From positions 46,605-92,517 of the forward strand of contig CAJUMG010000009.1 in assembly GCA_910587335.1 (NCBI GenBank): 45,913 nucleotides of DNA. Reading direction: 5' to 3'. Under the pieces are notes generated by a model that was given only the letters and a program-made list of their open reading frames with translations, was not told the origin of the DNA and ran no database searches. Source of the DNA: an uncultured Oscillospiraceae bacterium. Lineage in GTDB: Bacteria > Bacillota > Clostridia > Oscillospirales > Ruminococcaceae. The position numbers and the translations under genes were made by a program. Position 1 is the stretch's first letter; each line of letters opens with the position of its first letter. Below are positions 16,206 through 23,096 of the stretch, one piece after another.

Positions 16206-16577
16206 AAAGGCCAGAGAGCAGGCGGGGTGTCTTTCGGGAAGCTGGCTTGTTTCCCCTGCATACCAGAAAAAGGACGCTTTCCGCCCTGCGAAGTTACTTC
16301 TCTTTTTCCGTCTCCCGTTAAAAAAGCGGGGCTTTTGTCCCGAAGATCGGCGGCTTTTGCCGCCGTATCTGTAGGGAACAAAACCGCTCCGCCCGCTCTT
16401 TCTTCTATTTTCTTTATTTCAATAAATTTGTTATAATAAACTTATAGAAAAGGAAAATCAATAGAAATCGAAAGCCGCGCCGCAGTAGCGGGCAGAACCG
16501 ATTTACCCACCAAACTTTTTGAAATATATAGAAAATCATATAAAACCAAAAATCCGGTGGAGAAAGGAGAAAGCCAG
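16206..16577. other. Non-coding, hairpin-rich stretch inside the element
   Basis: No convincing gene. CGGCGGC-TTTT-GCCGCCG (16348-16365) is a perfect GC-rich hairpin; just upstream CGGG...CCCG with a T-rich loop (16327-16342) forms a second. TATAAT at 16432-16437 may be the -10 of the 16578 gene. Such regions in small elements may hold an origin of replication or transfer, but no nic site or iterons are recognised. Confidence 0.4.
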
Positions 16578-17225
16578 ATGAAATAGTTGGAATCACGAGC
16601 CTATTCCCGCGCAGAGCTGGAAGAAATTTTCCATACTTCCCGACTAGACAGTATCAAAAGAAGTTTAGAGCGGGCGGGATATGGCTTTGAGAGCGCGGGA
16701 CGGGGCGAAGGATACACGATAACAATAACGAGCCTGCCGGAGCCAACCACAGATTTTGAAGCGTTTGTGAAGCGGGAATTTGCCTGCGGGCCGCAGACCA
16801 ATTTTGAAGGGATGGAAACCTTCTTTTCCCTCTTGCTGTTCGATTCGGAATTTCGGTATTTTCCCGCCACCTATCAAGCGCAGTTTTTGAAAGAGCAATG
16901 CAACCTTTCTGTTTCAGACCAGACCTTGCGGAACTGGAAAAAGAAACTGATAGATTTAAACTGGATCGCGACCGACGACAACGACTGCCGGTATTACGCT
17001 TGCCGCAGAGGGCAAAAGCCATCCCCTATTGATCCGGAGCGGCACAAAAGCGCGTGGCGGGAATTTTACAGCCGCACAGCAAAAGGCGAAAGCCCTGAAA
17101 TGGTGCGAAGGGAAATTTACCACCGAAATGGCGGTATGCCGCGAAAACAACGGGGATTTGCGGAAAACGGGATAGAACAAGAAAAAATGCAGGAATTCAA
17201 GCGGATTTTAAAGAAATCCAAGTAA
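16578..17225 (+). CDS. Putative DNA-binding element protein; amber at codon 3, likely TTG restart
   Basis: The best-placed start is ATG 16578, eight bases after AAGGAG, but it reads M-K-TAG. The next codon, TTG 16587, opens 212 residues to TAA at 17225. The N-terminus (RAELEEIFHTSRLDSIKRSL) and the stretch SVSDQTLRNWKKKLIDLNWI both look like helix-turn-helix units, and the C-terminus is Lys/Arg-rich. Family not recognised; a replication or regulatory role is conceivable. Translation could proceed by reinitiation at TTG after the two-codon mini-ORF, or the gene may be dying. Confidence 0.6.
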
Positions 17226-17341
17226 TTTTACTGTAATAACGCCAAAATCTTCTGTATTCTGCAAGAATCACGTTGTTTCTCTGTAAAAACAAATGCATTT
17301 CATAAAAATGGAAAAGATTTAGAAAAAATTTGGCAAAACTA

Positions 17342-17366
17342 TTGACAATATATATATATATATAAT
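17342..17366 (+). promoter_or_regulatory. Promoter with (AT)8 tract in the spacer
   Basis: TTGACA (17342-17347) and TATAAT (17361-17366) are both perfect, but the spacer is only 13 bp and is made of the dinucleotide tract 17348-17363. Gain of two AT units would give the optimal 17 bp. Confidence 0.55.
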
Positions 17367-17370
17367 GGTA

Positions 17371-17413
17371 TGTGCGATTTTTGATGAAATAGGTCAAAAA
17401 TTCGCACATTTTT
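17371..17413 (+). terminator. Attenuator-like hairpin between promoter and small gene
   Basis: TGTGCGATTTTTGA (17371-17384) pairs with TCAAAAATTCGCACA (17394-17408) with a one-base bulge, followed by TTTTT (17409-17413). It stands only about 20 bases before the next start codon, so it would act on the leader. Confidence 0.65.
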
Positions 17414-17433
17414 GTTGTATTGGAGGAATTTTT

Positions 17434-17631
17434 ATGCGAATCATTCTGGACACAGACAAAGGCCGGATCATCTTGCCGAAAGCGTTTTTTGTAAACCTTG
17501 ATAAGATGAACAAGATTCTTGCGGATGGTGGTTCCGACAAGAAATGGACAGCGGAGGAGTATGTAAAAGATCAGTTTGAAAGGGCGCTGAAAGAAACCAT
17601 GCTTCGGGCCGAAGACAGGGTTGTGAAGTAA
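17434..17631 (+). CDS. Small element protein, 65 residues, unknown function
   Basis: The ATG at 17434 is preceded by TTGGAGGAA. The product begins MRIILDTDKGRIILPKAF and continues with a helical, charged tail (EEYVKDQFERALKETMLRAEDR). Short proteins of this type, followed at once by a small HTH protein, occur in Firmicute mobile elements to my recollection, but I know no function. The next gene starts directly after the stop (TAA then GTG), suggesting coupling. It sits behind the AT-tract promoter and attenuator hairpin. Confidence 0.7.
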   Translation: MRIILDTDKGRIILPKAFFVNLDKMNKILADGGSDKKWTAEEYVKDQFERALKETMLRAEDRVVK

Positions 17632-17816
17632 GTGGCCAGCAGGGTAACGCCCGCCGAGTTTGAGGAAATGCACCGGTTCTATAACGAGTTGGGGAGCTAT
17701 GCGGCGGTTGGGCGAAAGATGGGCCGGAGCGAGGGGCAGTGGCAAGGTATGTCAAGATGAAGGATTGTCCCGCTCTGGTGAGGCATACAGCAAAAGAATT
17801 GGTAAGGAAGGTATAG
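17632..17816 (+). pseudogene. Small helix-turn-helix protein, frameshifted
   Basis: From GTG 17632 the frame gives MASRVTPAEFEEMHRFYNEL and GSYAAVGRKMGRSE, clearly the first part of a small HTH protein. The continuation GAVARYVKMKDCPALVRH and the end TAKELVRKV follow in another frame from 17733 to TAG 17816. The shift lies at the G-run around 17733-17736 and equals loss of one base. The intact product would be about 61 residues. A homopolymer site makes a read error plausible. Confidence 0.7.
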
Positions 17817-17833
17817 TAAAGGGTGTGGTTGAC

Positions 17834-18898
17834 GTGGAAAATCAAGAAAAAAGTATAACGGAAAATAAATCATTTTATGGGTTAATAGCGGGGATTTTAT
17901 TTGCGGGCGTAATTGTACTACAATTGATTGGAATATTTTTTCCAATAGGTACAAGGGGTTCGATTGTCTCATTTATTGCATATGGAACTATTGCGGTTGC
18001 CTTAGTTAGCCAAAAGAGAAATCCACTGCTTGTGATTGGGTTTGCGCTCCTCGCGTTGCTTGGTCTGCGCGGCTTCTTTAGCGCCGAGATTACTTTGTTT
18101 CGTTTCATACGGGATTTACTAAATATTATTGGCAAGGCTGGTATGTGCGTTGTTTCGGCAATTATGTTGACAAAATCGCCGGAAAAGTATAGACAGATTG
18201 TTAAAAAGTTTTGGTTTGTTCCTCCGGTTTGTATCGTAATCAATTGCATATTAAATATTTTAAACCTGTTCGGCGTTCTTTTTTGGAATGTTGGCCTTTC
18301 TATCACCTTGATTGTAACTAACATACTTGTTGCGGTAGGCTCTTTTTTAGCCGCTCTGTGGTGTGTTTATCCAAACGAGCGGCCCTCTTCCCATACCGCC
18401 GCAAAGGGAGCTAATGGAAAAACGGTTGTTACAAACGAAGTCTATTGCGGGTTAATGAAACACGTTCTTTTACTGTTATTCACCTTTGGTATCTGGAATT
18501 TCATTTGGATTTACAGGACAACCAAGTATTTGAACTGTGTGGAAGATGAGGAACCGCGCAATCCCACAACCAAACTGTTGCTTTGTCTGTTTGTGCCGTT
18601 TTATTCGATTTATTGGATTTATAAAAGCGCACAAAGGATTGACAAATTGGCAAAGACAAAAGGAATATCTTCTGATATTGCAACCCTCTGTTTAATTCTG
18701 GCAATTTTTGTTGGGATTATTCCCCCTATTCTTATGCAGGACAAGATCAATGCGATTGTTACTGCAAGGGGTATTGCTGTTTCACCACAAATACCGGCCA
18801 CGCCTGATGAATTGAAAAAGTATAAGGAATTGTTGGACAATGGCGTTATTACACAGGAAGAATTTGAAGCAAAGAAAAAACAGTTATTGAATTTATAG
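17834..18898 (+). CDS. DUF4234-like membrane protein with C-terminal SHOCT-like motif
   Basis: 354 residues. About six membrane segments fill the first 190 residues. A DUF4234-like part follows (LLLLFTFGIWNFIWIYRTTKYLN, residues about 215-240, then FVPFYSIYWIYKSAQRIDKLA). The end, PDELKKYKELLDNGVITQEE and FEAKKKQLLNL, matches a SHOCT domain, a short module common on bacterial membrane proteins. I chose GTG 17834, ten bases after AAAGGG; other GTG codons lie nearby, so the start is soft. First gene of an apparently intact three-gene cassette in the element. Function unknown. Confidence 0.75.
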   Translation: MENQEKSITENKSFYGLIAGILFAGVIVLQLIGIFFPIGTRGSIVSFIAYGTIAVALVSQKRNPLLVIGFALLALLGLRGFFSAEITLFRFIRDLLNIIGKAGMCVVSAIMLTKSPEKYRQIVKKFWFVPPVCIVINCILNILNLFGVLFWNVGLSITLIVTNILVAVGSFLAALWCVYPNERPSSHTAAKGANGKTVVTNEVYCGLMKHVLLLLFTFGIWNFIWIYRTTKYLNCVEDEEPRNPTTKLLLCLFVPFYSIYWIYKSAQRIDKLAKTKGISSDIATLCLILAIFVGIIPPILMQDKINAIVTARGIAVSPQIPATPDELKKYKELLDNGVITQEEFEAKKKQLLNL

Positions 18899-18924
18899 TT
18901 TGCTTTGAAAAGGAGGAAAACAAA

Positions 18925-19170
18925 ATGGCAGTTGCTATCATTGTAGGAATGATTATACTTTGTATAAATGCCATAGGCGCGGCTTTAATGAAAAATGCTG
19001 CGGTTATGAAAGGCTATGGGGACGATTTACACGCTTGGGCGATATGTTTTTGGCTCGGTATCTTCGGTTATCTTTATATCATTGCTCTGCCTGATAAAGT
19101 ATTGCAAGAACAGAACCAACAAATCATCACTTTACTAGGCAAAAACGGAGAAAGCGGGGAGAATAAATGA
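18925..19170 (+). CDS. Small two-helix membrane protein
   Basis: 81 residues, ATG after AAAAGGAGG. Two hydrophobic segments (about 3-24 and 38-55) and a short polar C-terminal tail. It lies 26 bp after the DUF4234-like gene and its stop overlaps the next start (ATGA), so the three membrane genes are cotranscribed and translationally coupled. No family recognised; a small partner subunit of the flanking proteins is a reasonable guess. Confidence 0.75.
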   Translation: MAVAIIVGMIILCINAIGAALMKNAAVMKGYGDDLHAWAICFWLGIFGYLYIIALPDKVLQEQNQQIITLLGKNGESGENK

Positions 19171-19733
19171 AAAGCTGTCCCGCCTGTGGAAAATCCGTTT
19201 CAGAATACATTAGCAAATGCCCGAACTGCGGAACAGATTTAAAAGAGGGTATAGCCACAAAACCTACGGAAAAATCTATTGCTATCCGAGAAAAGACACA
19301 TGCACACTTGAAAATATATTTAGTATGTAGTCTTGCCCTATCTTTAGTGATAGGAACCTTGATTCCTTTTGTTCTTCACTATTACTTTAAATGGGGAATT
19401 ATGTCATCTATTTATGATGTTCTAGTGAATGGTATGGCTCTTTTTTATTCTGTGAGCGTTATTATCAAATTTCAACTATTTAAGCAAGCGACAAAACAAG
19501 AGAGAAAAGGAATACTGATAATAGGAGGCATTGCGTTTGGCACAGCGGTTTTATTGTTTTTATTTATAACCTACTTGTTTTTTAATGCAATGTATAGCAG
19601 CAATATGCCGTTGATAGCTCGACGCCTTACCTTCCAACCATTGAATCTTTTTACAGCAATTTTATTTGGCTTGGTATGGCTTTGTATCACTGTTCAAGGT
19701 TGCTATCTATTGAAATTGAAGAATAAATTATAG
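19167..19733 (+). CDS. Zinc-ribbon membrane protein
   Basis: 188 residues. The N-terminal CPACG...CPNCG pair (residues 4-23) is a typical zinc-ribbon, followed by a polar linker and four hydrophobic segments (starting about 50, 80, 115 and 155). Such ribbon-plus-membrane proteins are common, poorly understood Firmicute proteins. The start overlaps the previous stop. A GC-rich terminator follows, closing the cassette. Confidence 0.8.
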   Translation: MKSCPACGKSVSEYISKCPNCGTDLKEGIATKPTEKSIAIREKTHAHLKIYLVCSLALSLVIGTLIPFVLHYYFKWGIMSSIYDVLVNGMALFYSVSVIIKFQLFKQATKQERKGILIIGGIAFGTAVLLFLFITYLFFNAMYSSNMPLIARRLTFQPLNLFTAILFGLVWLCITVQGCYLLKLKNKL

Positions 19734-19739
19734 GTAGCG

Positions 19740-19763
19740 GGCCGGGATTCGTCCCGGCCTTTT
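19740..19763 (+). terminator. Terminator of the membrane cassette
   Basis: GGCCGGGA (19740-19747), loop TTCG, TCCCGGCC (19752-19759), then TTTT. Perfect 8-bp stem with a stable tetraloop. Confidence 0.9.
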
Positions 19764-19855
19764 CCCTATCTTTTTCTTTTGTTTCAATAGAGTATACCCA
19801 TATGATATGTTTAAATAGATTCAATTTTTATGTCGTATAAATCACAATATAATTT

Positions 19856-19945
19856 TTGACACATTTCAAATTAAAACACAATTCTATTGACACATTTTTG
19901 TACTTGCGAAAAAATATATCCAGAGTAACAGAGAGGGTGTGTCAA
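19856..19945. repeat. TTGACACA repeats upstream of the serine recombinase (possible res site)
   Basis: TTGACACATTT occurs at 19856-19866 and again at 19887-19897, with the inverse TGTGTCAA at 19938-19945 ending next to the ATG at 19947. Resolvases commonly bind repeated, inverted half-sites next to their own gene. TTGACA here may also serve as a -35 box, giving autoregulation. Confidence 0.5.
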
Positions 19946-19946
19946 T

Positions 19947-20507
19947 ATGCGGGTTGGATATGTGCGCTGCTCTACTATAGAGCAAAACGAAGCGCGGCAA
20001 CTTAAAATGATGGAGGAACAAAAGGCGGAAAAGTTGTTTATTGACAAGGCCAGCGGCAAAAATACAGACCGCGAGGCTTTTAAAGAAATGATGGGCTTTG
20101 TTCGTGCAGGAGATATGGTAATTGTCGAGAGCATTTCCCGCATAGCCAGAAACACCCGCGATTTACTTTCTATTGTTTCAGAGTTGACCGAAAAGCAGGT
20201 TGAATTTATCAGCCTAAAAGAGAATATCGACACCACCACCCCGCAGGGCCGTTTTATGCTGACAGTATTCGGCGCACTTGCTGAACTGGAACGGGAAAGC
20301 ATTTTAAAGCGCCAGCGGGAGGGCATAGTGATTGCAAAGGAAGCGGGCAAGTACAAAGGCCGCAAGCCGCTGGACGTTGACGAAACACAATTCAAAACGG
20401 TTTGCAGCCAATGGAGAGCGGGAGAAATCACCGCTACCGCCGCTATGCGGGAAGTTGGACTAAAACCAAATACCTTTTACCGCAGGGTAAAAGAAATGGG
20501 CTTGTAA
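19947..20507 (+). CDS. Small serine recombinase (resolvase/invertase family)
   Basis: 186 residues. Catalytic Ser9 lies in GYVRCSTIEQ; VIVESISRIARNTRDL and GRFMLTVFGALAELERE are family signatures of the catalytic domain. The C-terminus (GEITATAAMREVGLKPNTFYRR) is the usual DNA-binding HTH. The start follows GAGAGGG. It sits at the right end of the element, opposite the tyrosine integrase. Resolution of dimers, or inversion of a segment, are the usual roles; no invertible segment is evident nearby. Confidence 0.95.
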   Translation: MRVGYVRCSTIEQNEARQLKMMEEQKAEKLFIDKASGKNTDREAFKEMMGFVRAGDMVIVESISRIARNTRDLLSIVSELTEKQVEFISLKENIDTTTPQGRFMLTVFGALAELERESILKRQREGIVIAKEAGKYKGRKPLDVDETQFKTVCSQWRAGEITATAAMREVGLKPNTFYRRVKEMGL

Positions 20508-20633
20508 AAATTTGAAGGTAGAATAAACTTTTTGATCGTGTATCTTGCATTACTCCGGCAGTGGGGTAATTAAGAAATAAAAATAAGGCTTACAAAACTG
20601 AAAAGTAGTTTCTTCTTTGCAGGGTTCCCTCCG

Positions 20634-20656
20634 CGTTGCGGCTTTCAGCCGCAACG
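20634..20656. repeat. Perfect hairpin abutting the right attachment repeat
   Basis: CGTTGCGGCT (20634-20643), loop TTC, AGCCGCAACG (20647-20656). Its last base touches the first base of the att repeat. Confidence 0.75.
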
Positions 20657-20734
20657 AACGAGTGGGGCTATTCCAACAAGGTTCTGGAGCTCATTGAGCA
20701 CATGAACAAAGTGGACAACAAATAAGAATGGCTT
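20657..20734 (+). repeat. Right attachment repeat (displaced gapA 3' end)
   Basis: Second copy of the 78-bp gapA end, three mismatches to 14624-14701. It includes the last gapA codons and a TAA stop, but no gene body precedes it. Bases past the crossover point should be the original chromosomal gapA tail. Confidence 0.85.
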
Positions 20735-20760
20735 TTACCAAATAGTTAAATCGTTTTTCG

Positions 20761-20790
20761 GACCGCAGTCATTTGACTGCGGTCTTTTTT
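20761..20790 (+). terminator. Probable native gapA terminator, now separated from gapA
   Basis: GACCGCAGTC (20761-20770), loop ATTT, GACTGCGGTC (20775-20784), then six T. It follows the displaced gapA tail at the distance expected for the gene's own terminator. Confidence 0.85.
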
Positions 20791-21012
20791 GTAAATAATG
20801 ATCCTCTAAACATATAAACATATGTGGGACATCTAAAAATTTCGTAATATATGCGACTTTTTTCGTAAATATTTTCAGACAAGCCTGTGCTATACTCTTT
20901 ATGTTTTGTCAAGACCCGGAAGAAACATCGTTAACAGGTAAAATATTTAGTAAAAACACATAAAAACAAATATTTTATTTTTCATAAAACAACTATTTTG
21001 CACAATATTCTA
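20791..21012. other. AT-rich spacer between the displaced gapA terminator and the glg promoter
   Basis: No gene seen. Contains AT-rich runs and a short CATATAAACATATG near-palindrome at about 20810-20824. No known RNA recognised. Confidence 0.4.
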
Positions 21013-21040
21013 TTGCAAAAAAAGAAAAATGTGGTATAAT
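21013..21040 (+). promoter_or_regulatory. Promoter of the glycogen operon
   Basis: TTGCAA (21013-21018), 16-bp spacer, TATAAT (21035-21040). Confidence 0.65.
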
Positions 21041-21068
21041 TGAGACAACAGAAATGGAGGTGGCGGCA

Positions 21069-23057
21069 GTGGAAAAATATCTGTCTAACCACGCAAATGC
21101 AATAGCAGATTTTTGCAATGGTATGAACTATCATGCCTATCGTTTTTTGGGGGCGCACCCTGAAAAAACGGGTAAAGGCAAGGGCTTTCGCTTTCGAGTG
21201 TGGGCCCCTGCGGCGAAAAGCGTTTCGGTTGTTGGAGATTTTAACGAGTGGAATACGCAAGCAAATCCTTTGGAATGTGTGGGAGCTGGAGGCATCTGGG
21301 AAGGGTTTATTCCCGGGCTCAAGCAGTTTGATTTATATAAATACGCGGTTGTCGGCCAGGATGGTAAAGAGACGCTGAAAGCAGATCCATTTGCTTTCCA
21401 TGGAGAAACCTCACCGGGAACAGCCTCTAAGATCTATGATCTTTCTGGTTATCGCTGGCATGATTCTGCTTGGATGAAACAGCGCAAAAACAAAAATCTC
21501 TTTTCCAGCCCAATGAACATTTATGAAATGCATTTGGGCTCGTGGAAGCGTTATCCGGATGGAAACTGTTTTTCCTATGAAAAGACGGCAGAAGAGCTGA
21601 TCCCTTATTTGCAAAAAATGGGATATACCCATGTGGAGCTTCTTCCGGTGACCGAGTATCCTTACGATGGATCCTGGGGCTATCAGGTAACTGGCTATTT
21701 CGCGCCCACCTCTCGCTATGGAACACCGCAGGATTTTATGAAATTTGTGGACCAGCTGCATCAGGCAGGTATTGGGGTGATCATGGATTGGGTGCCAGCC
21801 CATTTTCCCAAAGATGCCCATGGCCTGTATGAGTTCGACGGCTCCTCCTGCTATGAATATAGTGATCCCAAAAAGCGAGAGCATAAGCAGTGGGGTACGC
21901 ATGTTTTCGATTATGCCAAGCCAGAAGTTCAAAGCTTTTTGATCTCTTCCGCTATGTTTTGGGTGCAGGAATTCCATATGGATGGTATTCGGGTAGATGC
22001 GGTGGCGTCTATGCTGTATCTGGACTATGGCCGGGAACCGGGAGAATGGACGCCAAACAGCCGAGGCGGACGGGAAAATCTGGAGGCGGTCGCTTTTTTG
22101 CAGAAGCTGAATGCCATAGTTATTTCCGAAAATCCCAATGTACTTATGATGGCGGAGGAATCCACCGCTTGGCCAATGGTCACCAAGCCTGCCTTTGATG
22201 GCGGATTGGGGTTCCATTTCAAATGGAATATGGGGTGGATGAACGATGTTCTCTCCTATTTTTCTATTGACCCAATCTATCGTGCCTATAACCACGATAA
22301 GCTGACCTTTAGTATGTTTTATGCTTTTTCGGAAAATTTTGTGTTACCAATTTCTCATGACGAGGTGGTACACGGAAAATGCTCGCTGATCAATAAAATG
22401 CCAGGCGATTACGATATGAAGTTTGCCGGCGTCCGGGCGTTTTTAGGGTACATGATGGCCCATCCGGGAAAGAAACTGCTGTTTATGGGTCAGGAGTTCG
22501 GGCAGTTTATCGAGTGGAATGAAAAACAGGAGCTGGATTGGCTGCTTTTGGGTTATGACCGGCATGCACAATTGCATTGGTACGTAGAAAAGCTGAATCA
22601 TTATTATCTGGAAAACTCTCCCTTGTGGCAGATTGAGGATTCCTGGGATGGGTTCCAGTGGTTGGTTCCGGACGATAACCAGCAGAATATTATTATTTTT
22701 CAGCGTATGGATGAAGCGAACAAAAGCATCATGGTTGTCTGTAATTTCTGTCCAGTGGCTCGATACGATTACGTCGTCGGGGTACCGGCCAGCGGTAGAT
22801 ATAAGGAAGTCTTTAATTCGGATGCTGTAGAGTTTGGCGGCAGCGGGATAAAGAACGGCACAGTCCGTACCCGCAAAAAACCGTCCCACGGTCAGGAACA
22901 TTCTGTCAGCTTGACCATACCGCCTTTATCTACTTTGTATCTGGAGTTTACTCCGGCATCGCCGCGTAAACCTCTTTCCAAAACGGGGGAGAAAAAAGCA
23001 GCGACGAAAAAAAGGACAGTGAAAAGGGTATCCGGAGAAAAATCCAATCAAAAATGA
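21069..23057 (+). CDS. glgB: 1,4-alpha-glucan branching enzyme
   Basis: About 662 residues. Introduces alpha-1,6 branches into glycogen. The N-terminal CBM48 module (FRFRVWAPAAKSVSVVGDFN) precedes a GH13 barrel with VIMDWVPAHFPKDAHGL, DGIRVDAVASM (catalytic Asp, about residue 308), MMAEESTAWP (catalytic Glu) and LPISHDEVVHGK. The GTG at 21069 lies eight bases after GGAGG; the in-frame ATG at 21054 overlaps that site and is less likely. The C-terminus carries an unusual Lys/Thr-rich tail (about 30 residues after LYLEFTPA). First gene of the glg operon. Confidence 0.96.
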   Translation: MEKYLSNHANAIADFCNGMNYHAYRFLGAHPEKTGKGKGFRFRVWAPAAKSVSVVGDFNEWNTQANPLECVGAGGIWEGFIPGLKQFDLYKYAVVGQDGKETLKADPFAFHGETSPGTASKIYDLSGYRWHDSAWMKQRKNKNLFSSPMNIYEMHLGSWKRYPDGNCFSYEKTAEELIPYLQKMGYTHVELLPVTEYPYDGSWGYQVTGYFAPTSRYGTPQDFMKFVDQLHQAGIGVIMDWVPAHFPKDAHGLYEFDGSSCYEYSDPKKREHKQWGTHVFDYAKPEVQSFLISSAMFWVQEFHMDGIRVDAVASMLYLDYGREPGEWTPNSRGGRENLEAVAFLQKLNAIVISENPNVLMMAEESTAWPMVTKPAFDGGLGFHFKWNMGWMNDVLSYFSIDPIYRAYNHDKLTFSMFYAFSENFVLPISHDEVVHGKCSLINKMPGDYDMKFAGVRAFLGYMMAHPGKKLLFMGQEFGQFIEWNEKQELDWLLLGYDRHAQLHWYVEKLNHYYLENSPLWQIEDSWDGFQWLVPDDNQQNIIIFQRMDEANKSIMVVCNFCPVARYDYVVGVPASGRYKEVFNSDAVEFGGSGIKNGTVRTRKKPSHGQEHSVSLTIPPLSTLYLEFTPASPRKPLSKTGEKKAATKKRTVKRVSGEKSNQK

Positions 23058-23096
23058 CGAACAGCGGGAGGTCCCGTTTGTAAGGAGGTTTTTTCT

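Larger units (their letters stand above)
14624..20734 (+). mobile_element. Integrative element of about 6.0 kb inserted at the 3' end of gapA
   Basis: Bounded by 78-bp direct repeats of the gapA 3' end, 6,033 bp apart. The tyrosine integrase lies just inside the left end, as in elements that target gene 3' ends. Contents: integrase, a decayed minus-strand gene, a non-coding hairpin-rich stretch, a putative DNA-binding protein with an amber at codon 3, a 65-residue small protein, a frameshifted HTH gene, a three-gene membrane cassette and a serine recombinase. No conjugation machinery, relaxase or phage structural gene is recognisable, so it is non-autonomous for transfer or a remnant. Exact ends within the repeats are uncertain. 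Confidence 0.85.

Noticed and set aside
15847..16589. Reassignment of UAG to a sense codon in the element
   Set aside because: TAG ends the DUF4234-like gene, the zinc-ribbon gene and upp in sensible places, so a general recoding is unlikely; nonsense mutation is simpler.
17660..17833. N-terminal extension of the DUF4234-like protein
   Set aside because: This stretch is the small HTH pseudogene read in another frame; the sequence becomes membrane-protein-like only after GTG 17834.
14624..20734. Insertion sequence or composite transposon
   Set aside because: No transposase, no terminal inverted repeats and no short target duplication; the 78-bp gapA repeat and tyrosine integrase fit site-specific integration.
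14624..20734. Prophage or conjugative element
   Set aside because: No structural, packaging, relaxase or type IV secretion genes can be recognised.
21411..22295. 294-codon minus-strand frame within glgB
   Set aside because: Shadow of glgB codon bias; no ribosome site or family features.
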